This document shows positions 43,501-51,057 of a stretch of DNA of 64,000 nt, one piece after another (the first letter of the stretch is position 1; every line of letters starts with the position of its first letter). Source of the DNA: Pullulanibacillus pueri (GTDB lineage: Bacteria; Bacillota; Bacilli; Bacillales; Sporolactobacillaceae); the NCBI RefSeq assembly GCF_014639255.1, contig NZ_BMFV01000006.1, positions 90,947 to 154,946 on the forward strand. Reading direction: 5' to 3'. The notes beneath the pieces are model-generated. The model saw only the letters and a list, made by a program, of their open reading frames with translations. It ran no database searches and was not told the DNA's origin. The translations under genes and the position numbers were made by a program.

Positions 43501-45755
43501 AGTTCAGCCAATCTTTCTTTTTCTGTTTTTTCTATGAGATACTCTTTACTGATGTTCAAATGATTCACAATTTCAAAAAGCCCTGTTCCATCAACCTCTT
43601 CAGTATGTTTTAAAAGCAGGCGTCCGATTTTCAAATGGGTTTGTTTTTGATTCTCTAATGACATGGTTATATAAACAGCCTGTTGCACTCGATCATGGGC
43701 AAACCGATACTTTGGAAAAACGCTTTGAGGCTTTATATTGGGATACACCCACTTGTAGCCCGAATCTATAGGAAAAATAAGACCAGCTTCCAAAGCCTCC
43801 CATAGCGTTTCAGCGGTTTGAGCCATAGAACTTTCATAAATAGTCGAGAGCGTGCCCAGATCAAATTGACTTCCAATGCAAGAGGCCAGCTTTAAGACCT
43901 CTCGCGTTTCACTTGAAAGCTTTGCCATTCTCTTGATCAAAAGATCTACAATATTTCCGGTTAAAGGCAGTTGATTTAATTGCTCCAGATTTACCCTCCA
44001 CATGAATGCCTTGTTATCATAAGTGACAATATTTCCCTCAAATAATTCTTGAACAAGCTGCCGCACAAAAAAAGGATTCCCTTGTGACATGCGTTCAACC
44101 ACGGTGGTGACTCTGTCAACATCCTTTACGTCAGAATGAAACGCCTCCGCAATATACCTCCCTATGTCATCATAACCAAGAGGTGACAAGTGAATCTCTC
44201 GTGTGTTCACCCCTATTGTAGGCACCTTTTCTAAAAATAAAGTAAAGGGATGGCCCACTTTTAGTTCATTGTCGCGATAAGCACCGATAATCATTAAATA
44301 TTGCGAAACAGGCTGCGATAATAAATACTCGATAAGATCGATAGATGCCCGATCTGCCCATTGCAAATCATCGAGAAACAGCACGAGAGGATGAGCCTTT
44401 TGAGCAAAAACATGAACAAACTTTTGGAAAACCATAAGAAACCTATTTTTGGCCTCGAGTGCCGGCAAGTCCTCAGGACTTGGGTATTGCCCTAGCAGCC
44501 ATTCTAGCTCTGGGAGGACTTTTGTCACGATTCCGGCATGGGTGGACAAGGCTTGAAGTAATGACTGTTTCCAACCTGCTATTCTCTCAGTCTCCTCAGT
44601 TAAGAGCTGTCGGATTAAATCTTTAAAGGCCTGAAGAATTGGGGCATAGGGCTTCTGCCGTTCCCATTGATCGAACTTTCCCGATATGAAATAGCCCTTC
44701 TCCTTAACAAGCGGTTTTTCTACTTCCTTCACAAGAGCGGTTTTTCCAATTCCAGAGGCTCCCGGTATTAACACCAACGTCGCTGTCCCCTTGCCGGTTT
44801 GTTCGAAGGCTTGATATAGGGACTCTATTTGCTCGCGGCGTGAGTAAAGGGTATGCGGTAATTCAAAGTAATCCATTTTATCATGAGTCTCTAAGGGAAA
44901 TACGGACTGCACACACCCTTGATCCAAAGCTTGAAAACATTTTTCCAAATCTCGTTTTAGACCATTAGCGCTTTGATAACGAGAGTCAGGCATTTTCGCC
45001 ATCAACTTCATAATGATAGCGGAAATTGGATACGGTATATTTTGATTCAACTGATGAGGAGCAGGCGGAGTGACCGCCAAATGCGCATGGACTAATTCTG
45101 CCAGATCTCGTGTGGCAAACGGTAGTCTGCCGGTTACCATTTCATAAAAGGTCACACCTAAAGAATATAGATCCGTTCGATAATCAATGGAACGATTCAT
45201 CCGACCGGTTTGTTCTGGTGACATATAGGCCAACTGACGGTTCAATTCATAGGGACTCGATCCATGATGAAAATTTTCTTCTTTTAACCTCGTGGCATCT
45301 CCAAAGCCTGTCAGTAAAACAGTCTTCTCTTGTTCTCCAATGAAAATGTGTTCCGGTCGAATCGCCTTATGGATCACATGTGATTGGTGAAGCTCACCAA
45401 CACTTGTTGCCAGCTGAATCGCTATCCCCAAAAATGAAGTGACATCCATGCTCTCCTTTTTTAAAAGCGTTTTCAAAGTATAGCCAATAACATTCTTAAG
45501 GACGAGAAAAGGCTGCCCATTATCGCTTTCGAGCTGTAAGGGCTGAAGAACATTCTGAAGAGATAGTGCTTTTGTTATGTGAAATTCATGAATAAGCGAC
45601 GATCGCTCCTCCAGTGATACTGGGTCATTTTTTAACCTTTTGATCAAGACGCTTTGATGCATAGCTTTTGAGTAACCACGTTGAAGACACCAAGATTCAT
45701 TTTCCTCTATCACTTCGAGCGTTTGATAATATGACAGATCAGCGATAACCCTCAC
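40521..45755 (-). CDS. Giant hybrid sensor: pseudokinase-AAA ATPase-TPR-GAF-histidine kinase
   Basis: This 1744-aa cytoplasmic protein contains, in order: a Ser/Thr-kinase-like domain (about 10-275), an AAA_16/STAND ATPase (about 300-600; P-loop GASGIGKT, Walker B LVLFLDDLQWAD), a long helical TPR-like region (about 640-1290), GAF (about 1310-1465), HisKA (His in SNISHDLRTPL, about 1510) and HATPase (DTGSGIHEQ, NGLGLSISKEI). The family is known from myxobacteria and cyanobacteria (HstK type). Here the kinase HRD is HKA and DFG is GFG, and Asn in the catalytic loop is His, while the VLIK lysine and SPEQ loop remain. It is therefore probably a pseudokinase, with output through the intact histidine kinase. 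The start is GTG 45755 with an unusually close AAGAGG. The likely partner is the OmpR regulator upstream. Confidence 0.88.
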   Translation of the reverse strand: MRVIADLSYYQTLEVIEENESWCLQRGYSKAMHQSVLIKRLKNDPVSLEERSSLIHEFHITKALSLQNVLQPLQLESDNGQPFLVLKNVIGYTLKTLLKKESMDVTSFLGIAIQLATSVGELHQSHVIHKAIRPEHIFIGEQEKTVLLTGFGDATRLKEENFHHGSSPYELNRQLAYMSPEQTGRMNRSIDYRTDLYSLGVTFYEMVTGRLPFATRDLAELVHAHLAVTPPAPHQLNQNIPYPISAIIMKLMAKMPDSRYQSANGLKRDLEKCFQALDQGCVQSVFPLETHDKMDYFELPHTLYSRREQIESLYQAFEQTGKGTATLVLIPGASGIGKTALVKEVEKPLVKEKGYFISGKFDQWERQKPYAPILQAFKDLIRQLLTEETERIAGWKQSLLQALSTHAGIVTKVLPELEWLLGQYPSPEDLPALEAKNRFLMVFQKFVHVFAQKAHPLVLFLDDLQWADRASIDLIEYLLSQPVSQYLMIIGAYRDNELKVGHPFTLFLEKVPTIGVNTREIHLSPLGYDDIGRYIAEAFHSDVKDVDRVTTVVERMSQGNPFFVRQLVQELFEGNIVTYDNKAFMWRVNLEQLNQLPLTGNIVDLLIKRMAKLSSETREVLKLASCIGSQFDLGTLSTIYESSMAQTAETLWEALEAGLIFPIDSGYKWVYPNIKPQSVFPKYRFAHDRVQQAVYITMSLENQKQTHLKIGRLLLKHTEEVDGTGLFEIVNHLNISKEYLIEKTEKERLAELNMRAGERAKQSAAFESALKFYKAGLHLLAKDSWVTHYALTFKLMMGVGECEYLNSQFDEAEALFDKVLKHAHSKTDRLAVYNIKMTLYTHVHRVEEAVDAGIQGLQLFGWRVPRRPGKLGVAKELLLTKWALKRVASKDLLQLPRLKDEETKFLMQTIMNMNGPAFHVDRYLVSWLMFHTLRLTLKHGSTELTGLVFNNYALILTSGFLDFETSYTFADLAIQHVKQTENKGVAGRVFFLHGSFINHWKKHLATNLDYLRQSQSYCIESGNLHLAGANSSFIGMILFLLGNSLAAAETGIDQQLQFVKEIRYTLSNDFLNEMKQWIQILRHPNKDPEWEFPAITEDLSALVIHAIVRLQMAYLFDQPRHAHEQLVLLEKHFDQLSILIIDPEYYLYQSLWLVRFYAKANQREQRHYRKILQTNLKKLKKLAEHSPDNYQHKYVLVQAEVARIFNKEHDLAILYDRAISLAEAHGYFHESALASECAAQYYQDKNIMTLAEHYRVLAYQYYAQWGALGKAERLLRQYPTLQKQAKQSRVYSGAQEKKIERLDIGSITEASQALSREIILTHLLEKLLSIVLKNAGASRGLLLLYNGDQLTVVGKGGLRYEQENIEVRALHQEPLEALYSKMVVSYVVQSQEAVVIDDAAADGIFARDPYIIKHQPKSMLCLPIIHQGRLIGALYLENNEATHAFTRERIEVLTLVASQAAISIENATLYAHLEQKVAERTRDLEAANQELEKAYRNITHSEDFRRQLLSNISHDLRTPLTSIQGYIEAILDGVVQSADEEKGVLHRAKEKTKALNRLINDLFDLSKLEARQMTFAFDFVPIDSLLLYLYQQNQLEVEAAGLVFDFMLPDQTDFPLVKVDVDRIAQAVSNIIMNAINHTESGSIQLCLALESEKEQAMVTIQDTGSGIHEQDLPHIFNRYYTKPGRTSKKGNGLGLSISKEIISLHQGQLTAKSTLGVGTCFCIELPLFELKDTVIAEETLSTL

Positions 45756-45790
45756 CCTCTTTTCAAATTTTCCAATAACTTTAAGAAAAC

Positions 45791-45819
45791 TTTAACTTCT
45801 CTTGAACTCCTTTTATACT
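45791..45819 (+). promoter_or_regulatory. Promoter of the SinI-like gene
   Basis: -35 TTTAAC (45791-45796), 17-bp spacer, -10 TATACT (45814-45819), 52 bp before the ATG. The opposite strand here is the leader of the giant kinase gene, so the two transcripts diverge from the same 110 bp. Confidence 0.5.
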
Positions 45820-45871
45820 TTATTTAGTACTATAGATTAAGAAAATAATAAATTTATTTAGGAGGGCATCA

Positions 45872-46057
45872 ATGCATAAGTTGCCTGTTGACACCCGTAT
45901 CGACTGTCGCACTCTTGATGCTGAATGGGTAGATCTGATACTCGATGCCAAAGAATTAGGTTTGACAATAGACGAAATACGAACTTTTTTAACATTTCGC
46001 TCTCCGCACACTCTAAAAAGAATAGAAAATCAAAAGTCTACCTATCTATCGGAATAA
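45872..46057 (+). CDS. SinI/SlrA-like anti-repressor
   Basis: This 61-aa protein has residues 15-40 (LDAEWVDLILDAKELGLTID followed by EIRTFL) that reproduce the SinR-binding helix-turn-helix of SinI/SlrA, with the family pattern L-D-x-E-W-x-x-L-I...A-x-x-x-G-L...E-I-R-x-F-L. In B. subtilis such peptides bind SinR or SlrR and release biofilm-matrix genes. A GGAGGGC site precedes the ATG. It is encoded opposite to its neighbours: it diverges from the giant kinase and its last 20 bp overlap the 3' end of the convergent response regulator gene. The SinR-type target is not in this window. Confidence 0.8.
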   Translation: MHKLPVDTRIDCRTLDAEWVDLILDAKELGLTIDEIRTFLTFRSPHTLKRIENQKSTYLSE

Positions 46058-46754
46058 ATTTATAGCCAAATCCTCTGACTGTCATAATGTACTGGGGCTT
46101 GATAGGGTCCCTCTCAATCTTCCTTCTAAGATTGCTAATATGGACCATGACTGTTCGGTAGTCCCCTAATGCTTCTTCACCCCAGATCGAATCAAATAAC
46201 TGTTCAACACTACACACATGATTGGGACGCGTCGCTAAATAACACAGTAAATGATATTCTTTTGTTGATAAGGCAATAGGGGCATCATCCACTTTTACAA
46301 CACAGCTGTCCATGTCAATGGAGAGTCCTGAGAATTCAAGCACATTTACTCTTTGTTCATTTTCGAGAAAATTCCCCTGCGCAAGCAATCGACTCCGCCT
46401 TAAATGGGCTTTCACTTTAGCCACAAGAACCGCTGGGCTAAATGGCTTGGTTATATAATCATCGCCCCCTATCCCTAAGCCTACAATTTTATCCATATCA
46501 TCTTCTTTTGCACTCAAAAATAAGATAGGGACATCTGATCTCTTGCGGATAGCCTGACAGACTTCAAAGCCGTCGATCCCAGGTAACATCACATCAAGAA
46601 TAATCAGATTAGGTTGCTGTTCAGCGACTACCTGAATCGCAGTAGAACCCTCCCCCGCTAAGAGGACTGATATTCCATTATTCTCGAGATATAGACGAAT
46701 CACTTCTCGGATATCTGCGTCATCGTCCACAACCAATACTTTAATGCCTGACAT
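46038..46754 (-). CDS. OmpR/PhoB-family response regulator
   Basis: This 238-aa regulator has a receiver domain (1-120): acidic pair DDD at 9-11, phospho-acceptor Asp in LIILDVMLPGIDG (about 53), Thr/Ser switch FLSAKE and Lys in YITKPF. A winged-helix DNA-binding domain follows (about 140-236; YHLLCYLATRPNHVCS, VHISNLRRKIE, RGFGYKF). ATG 46754 is chosen because GAGGGG lies 9 bases before it. It is read in the same direction as the giant kinase 283 bp downstream and is its probable phosphorylation partner. The gap between them is occupied by the opposite-strand SinI-like gene. Confidence 0.92.
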   Translation of the reverse strand: MSGIKVLVVDDDADIREVIRLYLENNGISVLLAGEGSTAIQVVAEQQPNLIILDVMLPGIDGFEVCQAIRKRSDVPILFLSAKEDDMDKIVGLGIGGDDYITKPFSPAVLVAKVKAHLRRSRLLAQGNFLENEQRVNVLEFSGLSIDMDSCVVKVDDAPIALSTKEYHLLCYLATRPNHVCSVEQLFDSIWGEEALGDYRTVMVHISNLRRKIERDPIKPQYIMTVRGFGYKFIPIDR

Positions 46755-47059
46755 ATTCATACCCCTCAACCCATGGAATGGATAATAATTGCTTCTATAT
46801 TATCACAAAATTGATTAAAACTTACGAAAACTGTAACTAATTTTACATTTCCCTTCAACACGAGAATATCTGCTTATGTTTTCTTTAATTAAATTTACTA
46901 AAAGCCCTCTATGATCTACGTAGGCTCTCCTGATCTCTACCTAAGAGCTGTCCATCTGTCCATCACAGCTTAGTTCTATATATTCCTTCCTTACAGTGCC
47001 GGTAAGATCACAAAATTCATCTTGACTTTATATAAAAAGCTAAGTATATTTTATAAAAA

Positions 47060-47292
47060 CTCATATTTAAGACATTGAAAAGGAATAGTAAAATGCTTTG
47101 TCTCTTCCAGAGAGGAAACTGCCGCTGAAAGGTTTCTAGAGACGCCATTTGAACCCACCTTGGAGTTCAGTATCGAATGAAAAGATACTTGCGGTGAAGA
47201 GCCGTTATCGATAAAGAGTGTACAGCTTGCTTGCTGCAAACAAGGGTGGTACCACCAGGCCTCGGTCCCTTTTTGGGGATGGGGTCTTTTTT
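47060..47292 (+). promoter_or_regulatory. T-box leader controlling proS
   Basis: The leader carries the AGTA and GGAAAC-type elements of stem I (47090-47150) and the hallmark T-box AAGGGTGGTACCACC (47242-47256). The UGGU bulge within it pairs with an ACCA tRNA end, as expected for tRNA-Pro with discriminator A. It is followed by a G+C-rich terminator (GGCCTCGGTCCC ... GGGGATGGGGTC) and TTTTTT. Uncharged tRNA should stabilise the antiterminator and switch on proS. I did not assign the specifier codon with certainty. Confidence 0.92.
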
Positions 47293-47323
47293 GTATTTAA
47301 AACACTTATAAGGGGTGTGCAGT

Positions 47324-48760
47324 ATGACAAAAGAGAAGCAATTTGTTAAAGAAATTACCACAATGGAAGATGATTTTGCCCAGTGGTATACCGATGTCGT
47401 GAAAAAGGCTGATCTCGTGGACTATGCTTCGGTCAGGGGGTCAATGATTATTCGTCCATACGGTTATGCCATATGGGAGGCGATTCGAGCGGCACTTGAT
47501 CAAATGATTAAAGAAACCGGTCATGAAAATATTTACATGCCTCTGCTTATTCCTGAAAGCTTGCTCCAAAAAGAGAAGGATCATATTGAAGGCTTTGCAC
47601 CTGAAGTCGCATGGGTCACTCAAGGAGGTGCGGAGTCACTCTCAGAGCGGCTCGTGATTCGCCCTACTTCAGAAGTTTTGTTCGGTGAACACTATGCTCA
47701 AATTATTCACTCTTATCGTGACTTACCGAAGCTTTATAACCAATGGGCCAATGTCGTGCGCTGGGAAAAAACAACCAGACCCTTCTTACGCTCGCTTGAA
47801 TTCCTGTGGCAAGAAGGACATACTTGCCATGCGACAGGCACCGAGGCTCAAGAGGAAACAGAAAGAATGCTTGAGATTTATGCAGAAATCTGTGAACATT
47901 TTCTCGCTATCCCTGTCCTTCGCGGCCGTAAAACGGATCAAGAAAAATTTGCTGGTGCAGTGCATACCTTAACCATTGAAAGTTTGATGCATGACGGAAA
48001 AGCCCTCCAGACAGGCACATCACATTATTTAGGTACTGGATTTGCGGAAGCCTTCGGGATACAATTCACAGACAAGAACGGAGAGCTGCAAACGGTTCAC
48101 CAAACATCCTGGGGGATAACCACTCGCCTTATCGGTGCTCTCATTATGGTTCATGGCGACAACCGCGGGCTTGTTGTGCCACCAAGAATTGCACCTAAAC
48201 AAGTGATGATTGTCCCTATCGCTCAACACAAAGAAGGCGTCCTGGACAAAGCCTATGCTCTTAAAGAGCAGCTAAAATCAGTGGCTAGAGTCGATATAGA
48301 TGCCAGTGACAAAAAGCCAGGTTGGAAATTTAATGAATATGAGATGAAAGGCATTCCCCTTCGTTTGGAGATCGGACCAAAGGATATTGAAAAGGATCAA
48401 GTGGTCCTCACGCGTCGAGATACCGGGGAGAAAATGCCTGTCCCAATGAATGAGCTCGAGACCAAAGTAACAGAACTCCTTCACGCCATCCAAGACAACC
48501 TGTTTGCAAGAGCGAAGGCCCACCGTGAAGAAAAAACCACTGTCGCCCGTACTATGGATGAATTTAAAACTGCTCTTGTAGAAAATCCTGGCTTTATTCA
48601 AGCCATGTGGTGCGGCAGCCCAGCCTGCGAAAATTTCATTAAAGACGAAACATCAGCAACCTCGCGCTGCATTCCTTTTGAGCAGGAGCACGTTTCTGGT
48701 CACTGTGTATGCTGCGGTGAAAAAGCAGAGCACCTCGTTTACTGGGCCAAGGCCTATTAA
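47324..48760 (+). CDS. proS: Prolyl-tRNA synthetase, archaeal/eukaryotic type
   Basis: This 478-aa class II synthetase has motif 2 region [14 protein letters not shown] (about 148-161), the [13 protein letters not shown] segment of motif 3 (about 262-275), an anticodon-binding domain (about 285-385) and a C-terminal zinc domain (CGSPACE ... CVCCG). The short form without an editing insertion, with a C-terminal zinc domain ending in Tyr, is the ProRS type 3 seen in archaea, eukaryotes and some Bacillales. B. subtilis has the long bacterial form instead. ATG 47324 follows AGGGGTG. Expression is governed by the T-box upstream. Confidence 0.96.
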   Translation: MTKEKQFVKEITTMEDDFAQWYTDVVKKADLVDYASVRGSMIIRPYGYAIWEAIRAALDQMIKETGHENIYMPLLIPESLLQKEKDHIEGFAPEVAWVTQGGAESLSERLVIRPTSEVLFGEHYAQIIHSYRDLPKLYNQWANVVRWEKTTRPFLRSLEFLWQEGHTCHATGTEAQEETERMLEIYAEICEHFLAIPVLRGRKTDQEKFAGAVHTLTIESLMHDGKALQTGTSHYLGTGFAEAFGIQFTDKNGELQTVHQTSWGITTRLIGALIMVHGDNRGLVVPPRIAPKQVMIVPIAQHKEGVLDKAYALKEQLKSVARVDIDASDKKPGWKFNEYEMKGIPLRLEIGPKDIEKDQVVLTRRDTGEKMPVPMNELETKVTELLHAIQDNLFARAKAHREEKTTVARTMDEFKTALVENPGFIQAMWCGSPACENFIKDETSATSRCIPFEQEHVSGHCVCCGEKAEHLVYWAKAY

Positions 48761-48782
48761 GGATTGGGGAAGGAATAAAGAT

Positions 48783-48813
48783 GGGGTGGTTCGCCATTGT
48801 CTCCACCCTTTTC
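48783..48813 (+). terminator. Terminator of proS
   Basis: Arms GGGTGG (48784-48789) / CCACCC (48803-48808) followed by TTTTCC, 23 bp after the proS stop. Confidence 0.7.
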
Positions 48814-48845
48814 CTGTACTTCCGTTAAAATCTTAAGGTATGCAT

Positions 48846-49469
48846 TTGTGTCCGAAGACACAGCCACTTTGGACACTAACTAGAGATTGAACCACTCTTG
48901 TGTCCGAACACACGCCTACTTCGAACACTAATTAGAGATTAAACCACTCTTGTGTCCGAACACACGACTACTTCGGACACTAATTAGAGATTAAACCACT
49001 CTTGTGTCCGAACACACGCCTACTTCGGACACTAATTAGAAATTGAACCACTCTTGTGTCCGAACACACACCTACTTCGGACACTAATTAGAAATTAAAC
49101 CACTCTTGTGTCTAAACACACGCCTACTTCGGACATTAACTAGAGATTAAACCATTCTTGTGTCCGAACACACACCTACTTCGGACACTAATTAGAAATT
49201 AAACCACTCTTGTGTCTGAACACACGCCTACTTCGGACATTAACTACAGATTGAAAACCATTTGTGTCCGAACACACACCTACTTCGGACACTAATTAGA
49301 GATTGAACCACTCTTGTGTCCGAACACACGCCTACTTCGGACACTAACTAGAGATTGAACCACTCTTGTGTCCGAAGGCACGGCTACTTCGGACATTAAT
49401 TAGAGATTGAACCACTCTTGGGTCCGAAAGCACACCCACTTTGGACACTAATTAGAGACTGAACCTCTC
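48846..49469 (+). repeat. Twelve exact-length 52-bp tandem repeats with internal hairpins
   Basis: Unit starts (TTGTGTCCGAA) fall at 48846, 48898, 48950, 49002, 49054, 49106, 49158, 49210, 49262, 49314, 49366 and 49418: always 52 bp, with no indels. Each unit contains GTGTCCGAA / TTCGGACAC with an 11-base loop (CACACGCCTAC), then an AT-rich TAATTAGAGATT segment. Units 5 and 7 are identical, and units 6 and 8 share GTGTCT and GGACATTAACTA variants, so a 104-bp dimer was duplicated. Edge units 1, 11 and 12 are the most diverged. The whole unit is conserved, which rules out CRISPR. The flank to 49620 has no gene. Confidence 0.95.
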
Positions 49470-49620
49470 TATAGATATCGTTAAAACGATTTATTTTCCG
49501 CTCAAGCCCGTAATCATGTAAATAATAATGCTCTAAACTCACTTTTATCTTTGTAATTTCAACTCACTTTACTATCCTCTTATCCATTACTATTGACCCC
49601 ATTCAATAACAAAAATAAAA

Positions 49621-50877
49621 TTAATGGCTTTGAGTGATCCTTTCTTCCTCATCCATTCTAAACAGCCTAATACTCTTATTAGAAAAGGCAATAAGTGCCA
49701 CAATCATCAACCATATTCCAGCTATAGCGAATAATGGCGTGACCCCAATAACATCTCCTAAAACACCCGCGAATAGCGTACTTAGAGGAACCAAAACGAT
49801 GGATAGTCCCCTAATAATCCCAAATACCCTTCCACGATATTGATTAGAAATAATAGTCATTTCAATAGTGTTTAAGCAAACTGCACTTCCCGTTAGTGCA
49901 AAACTATCAAAAAACTCCAATCCCAGTGTCACATAAATATTTGTGGACAGCCCAATCCCTATTGTGCAAAGACCTGCTATTACCCAAAATAAAACAGTCA
50001 GCATTCCTGGTTTTATTCTTTTAAATAAATGACCTGAGGAAAAACCAGCAACAATACCACCAACAAAACCGAATGCCTCGATTAGTCCTAGAATTTCTGC
50101 TCCCCCATGGAGCTGTTGACTCACTAATGCTGGATAGATTGAGCCAGTAAAAGAGGCCATATTAAGTAATAAAGCAACCCACATCAAAGTAAAGAGTATG
50201 GAGGATTTCCTTATGTAACGCCACCCTGACTTAATATCATTTACAAGGGATAGCTTTTCCTTTTTAACTTTTATACCGTTAAGATTTGGAACTTTTATAA
50301 AAAAGACAAGAACCGCCACAACAATGAACGAGAGGGAATCTAGAGTAATCGCTAACCCCACCCCCAATAAAGAAATGATAAAACCAGCAACCATACTTCC
50401 AAAAAGTTGAGCTGATTGCTTAATAGATGAAAAGGTTCCTGCAGCGTATGACAAATATTGCTTTTCAACGATTTGCGGCATGATTGAGGTCTCGATTGGA
50501 AAATAAAAGACACCCAAACAGTTAATAAAGAAAATGAAAAATAAAGAAAACCCGATCGATAAATGCCCATAGAAAAAAACAATTGAGCCAAAACCCAAAG
50601 TGGCCAATGCTGACAAAACATAGAGTGAAATAAGCGTTCGCTTTCTATCAAATCGATCTGTCATCACACCGGCTAAAGGCGAAAATAAGGCACTAGTTAA
50701 ATGCCATACAACACCGACTAATGCACTTTGCAGTATAGATTGACTGTGAGCATACACTGACCACATGATGGCCATGTTAAAAAGAAGATCACCCATAATA
50801 GAAGTTGTTTGGCCACCCCATAGAAGGAGTAATGAACGATTGCCAAGGAATTTAACATAAACATTTTTCTTATTCAT
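49621..50877 (-). CDS. MFS transporter (MFS_3, macrolide-efflux type)
   Basis: This 418-aa protein has 12 predicted membrane helices. After helix 2 the loop GVMTDRFDRKRTLI (about 70-83) is the MFS motif A. The N-terminus NRSLLLLWGGQTTSIMGDLLF is typical of the MFS_3/MefA-like group of drug exporters. The substrate cannot be predicted. The ATG is preceded by CAGGAGC at longer spacing. Same direction as, but probably independent from, the MFS gene 180 bp upstream. Confidence 0.85.
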   Translation of the reverse strand: MNKKNVYVKFLGNRSLLLLWGGQTTSIMGDLLFNMAIMWSVYAHSQSILQSALVGVVWHLTSALFSPLAGVMTDRFDRKRTLISLYVLSALATLGFGSIVFFYGHLSIGFSLFFIFFINCLGVFYFPIETSIMPQIVEKQYLSYAAGTFSSIKQSAQLFGSMVAGFIISLLGVGLAITLDSLSFIVVAVLVFFIKVPNLNGIKVKKEKLSLVNDIKSGWRYIRKSSILFTLMWVALLLNMASFTGSIYPALVSQQLHGGAEILGLIEAFGFVGGIVAGFSSGHLFKRIKPGMLTVLFWVIAGLCTIGIGLSTNIYVTLGLEFFDSFALTGSAVCLNTIEMTIISNQYRGRVFGIIRGLSIVLVPLSTLFAGVLGDVIGVTPLFAIAGIWLMIVALIAFSNKSIRLFRMDEEERITQSH

Positions 50878-51057
50878 CTACAAACAGCTCCTGCTTGTCC
50901 TTCTCAAAAAGCTAAAAAGATTGCTAGTCTACTTTCGATAAATTACTTTTACGCCATTGGATCCCTACGCGCGTATTTCTTGATTCTACTAGACCTCATA
51001 CACCAAAAGCTCCGCTACCACCCATAATTGTTGTTATTTTCCTTATTCGACACAGTA

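Noticed and set aside
45820..46011. 63-codon minus-strand frame opposite the SinI-like gene
   Set aside because: The plus-strand frame has the ribosome site and family pattern; this one has neither.
48846..49469. CRISPR array
   Set aside because: Period is 52 bp but the entire unit is conserved; there are no unique spacers and no cas genes.
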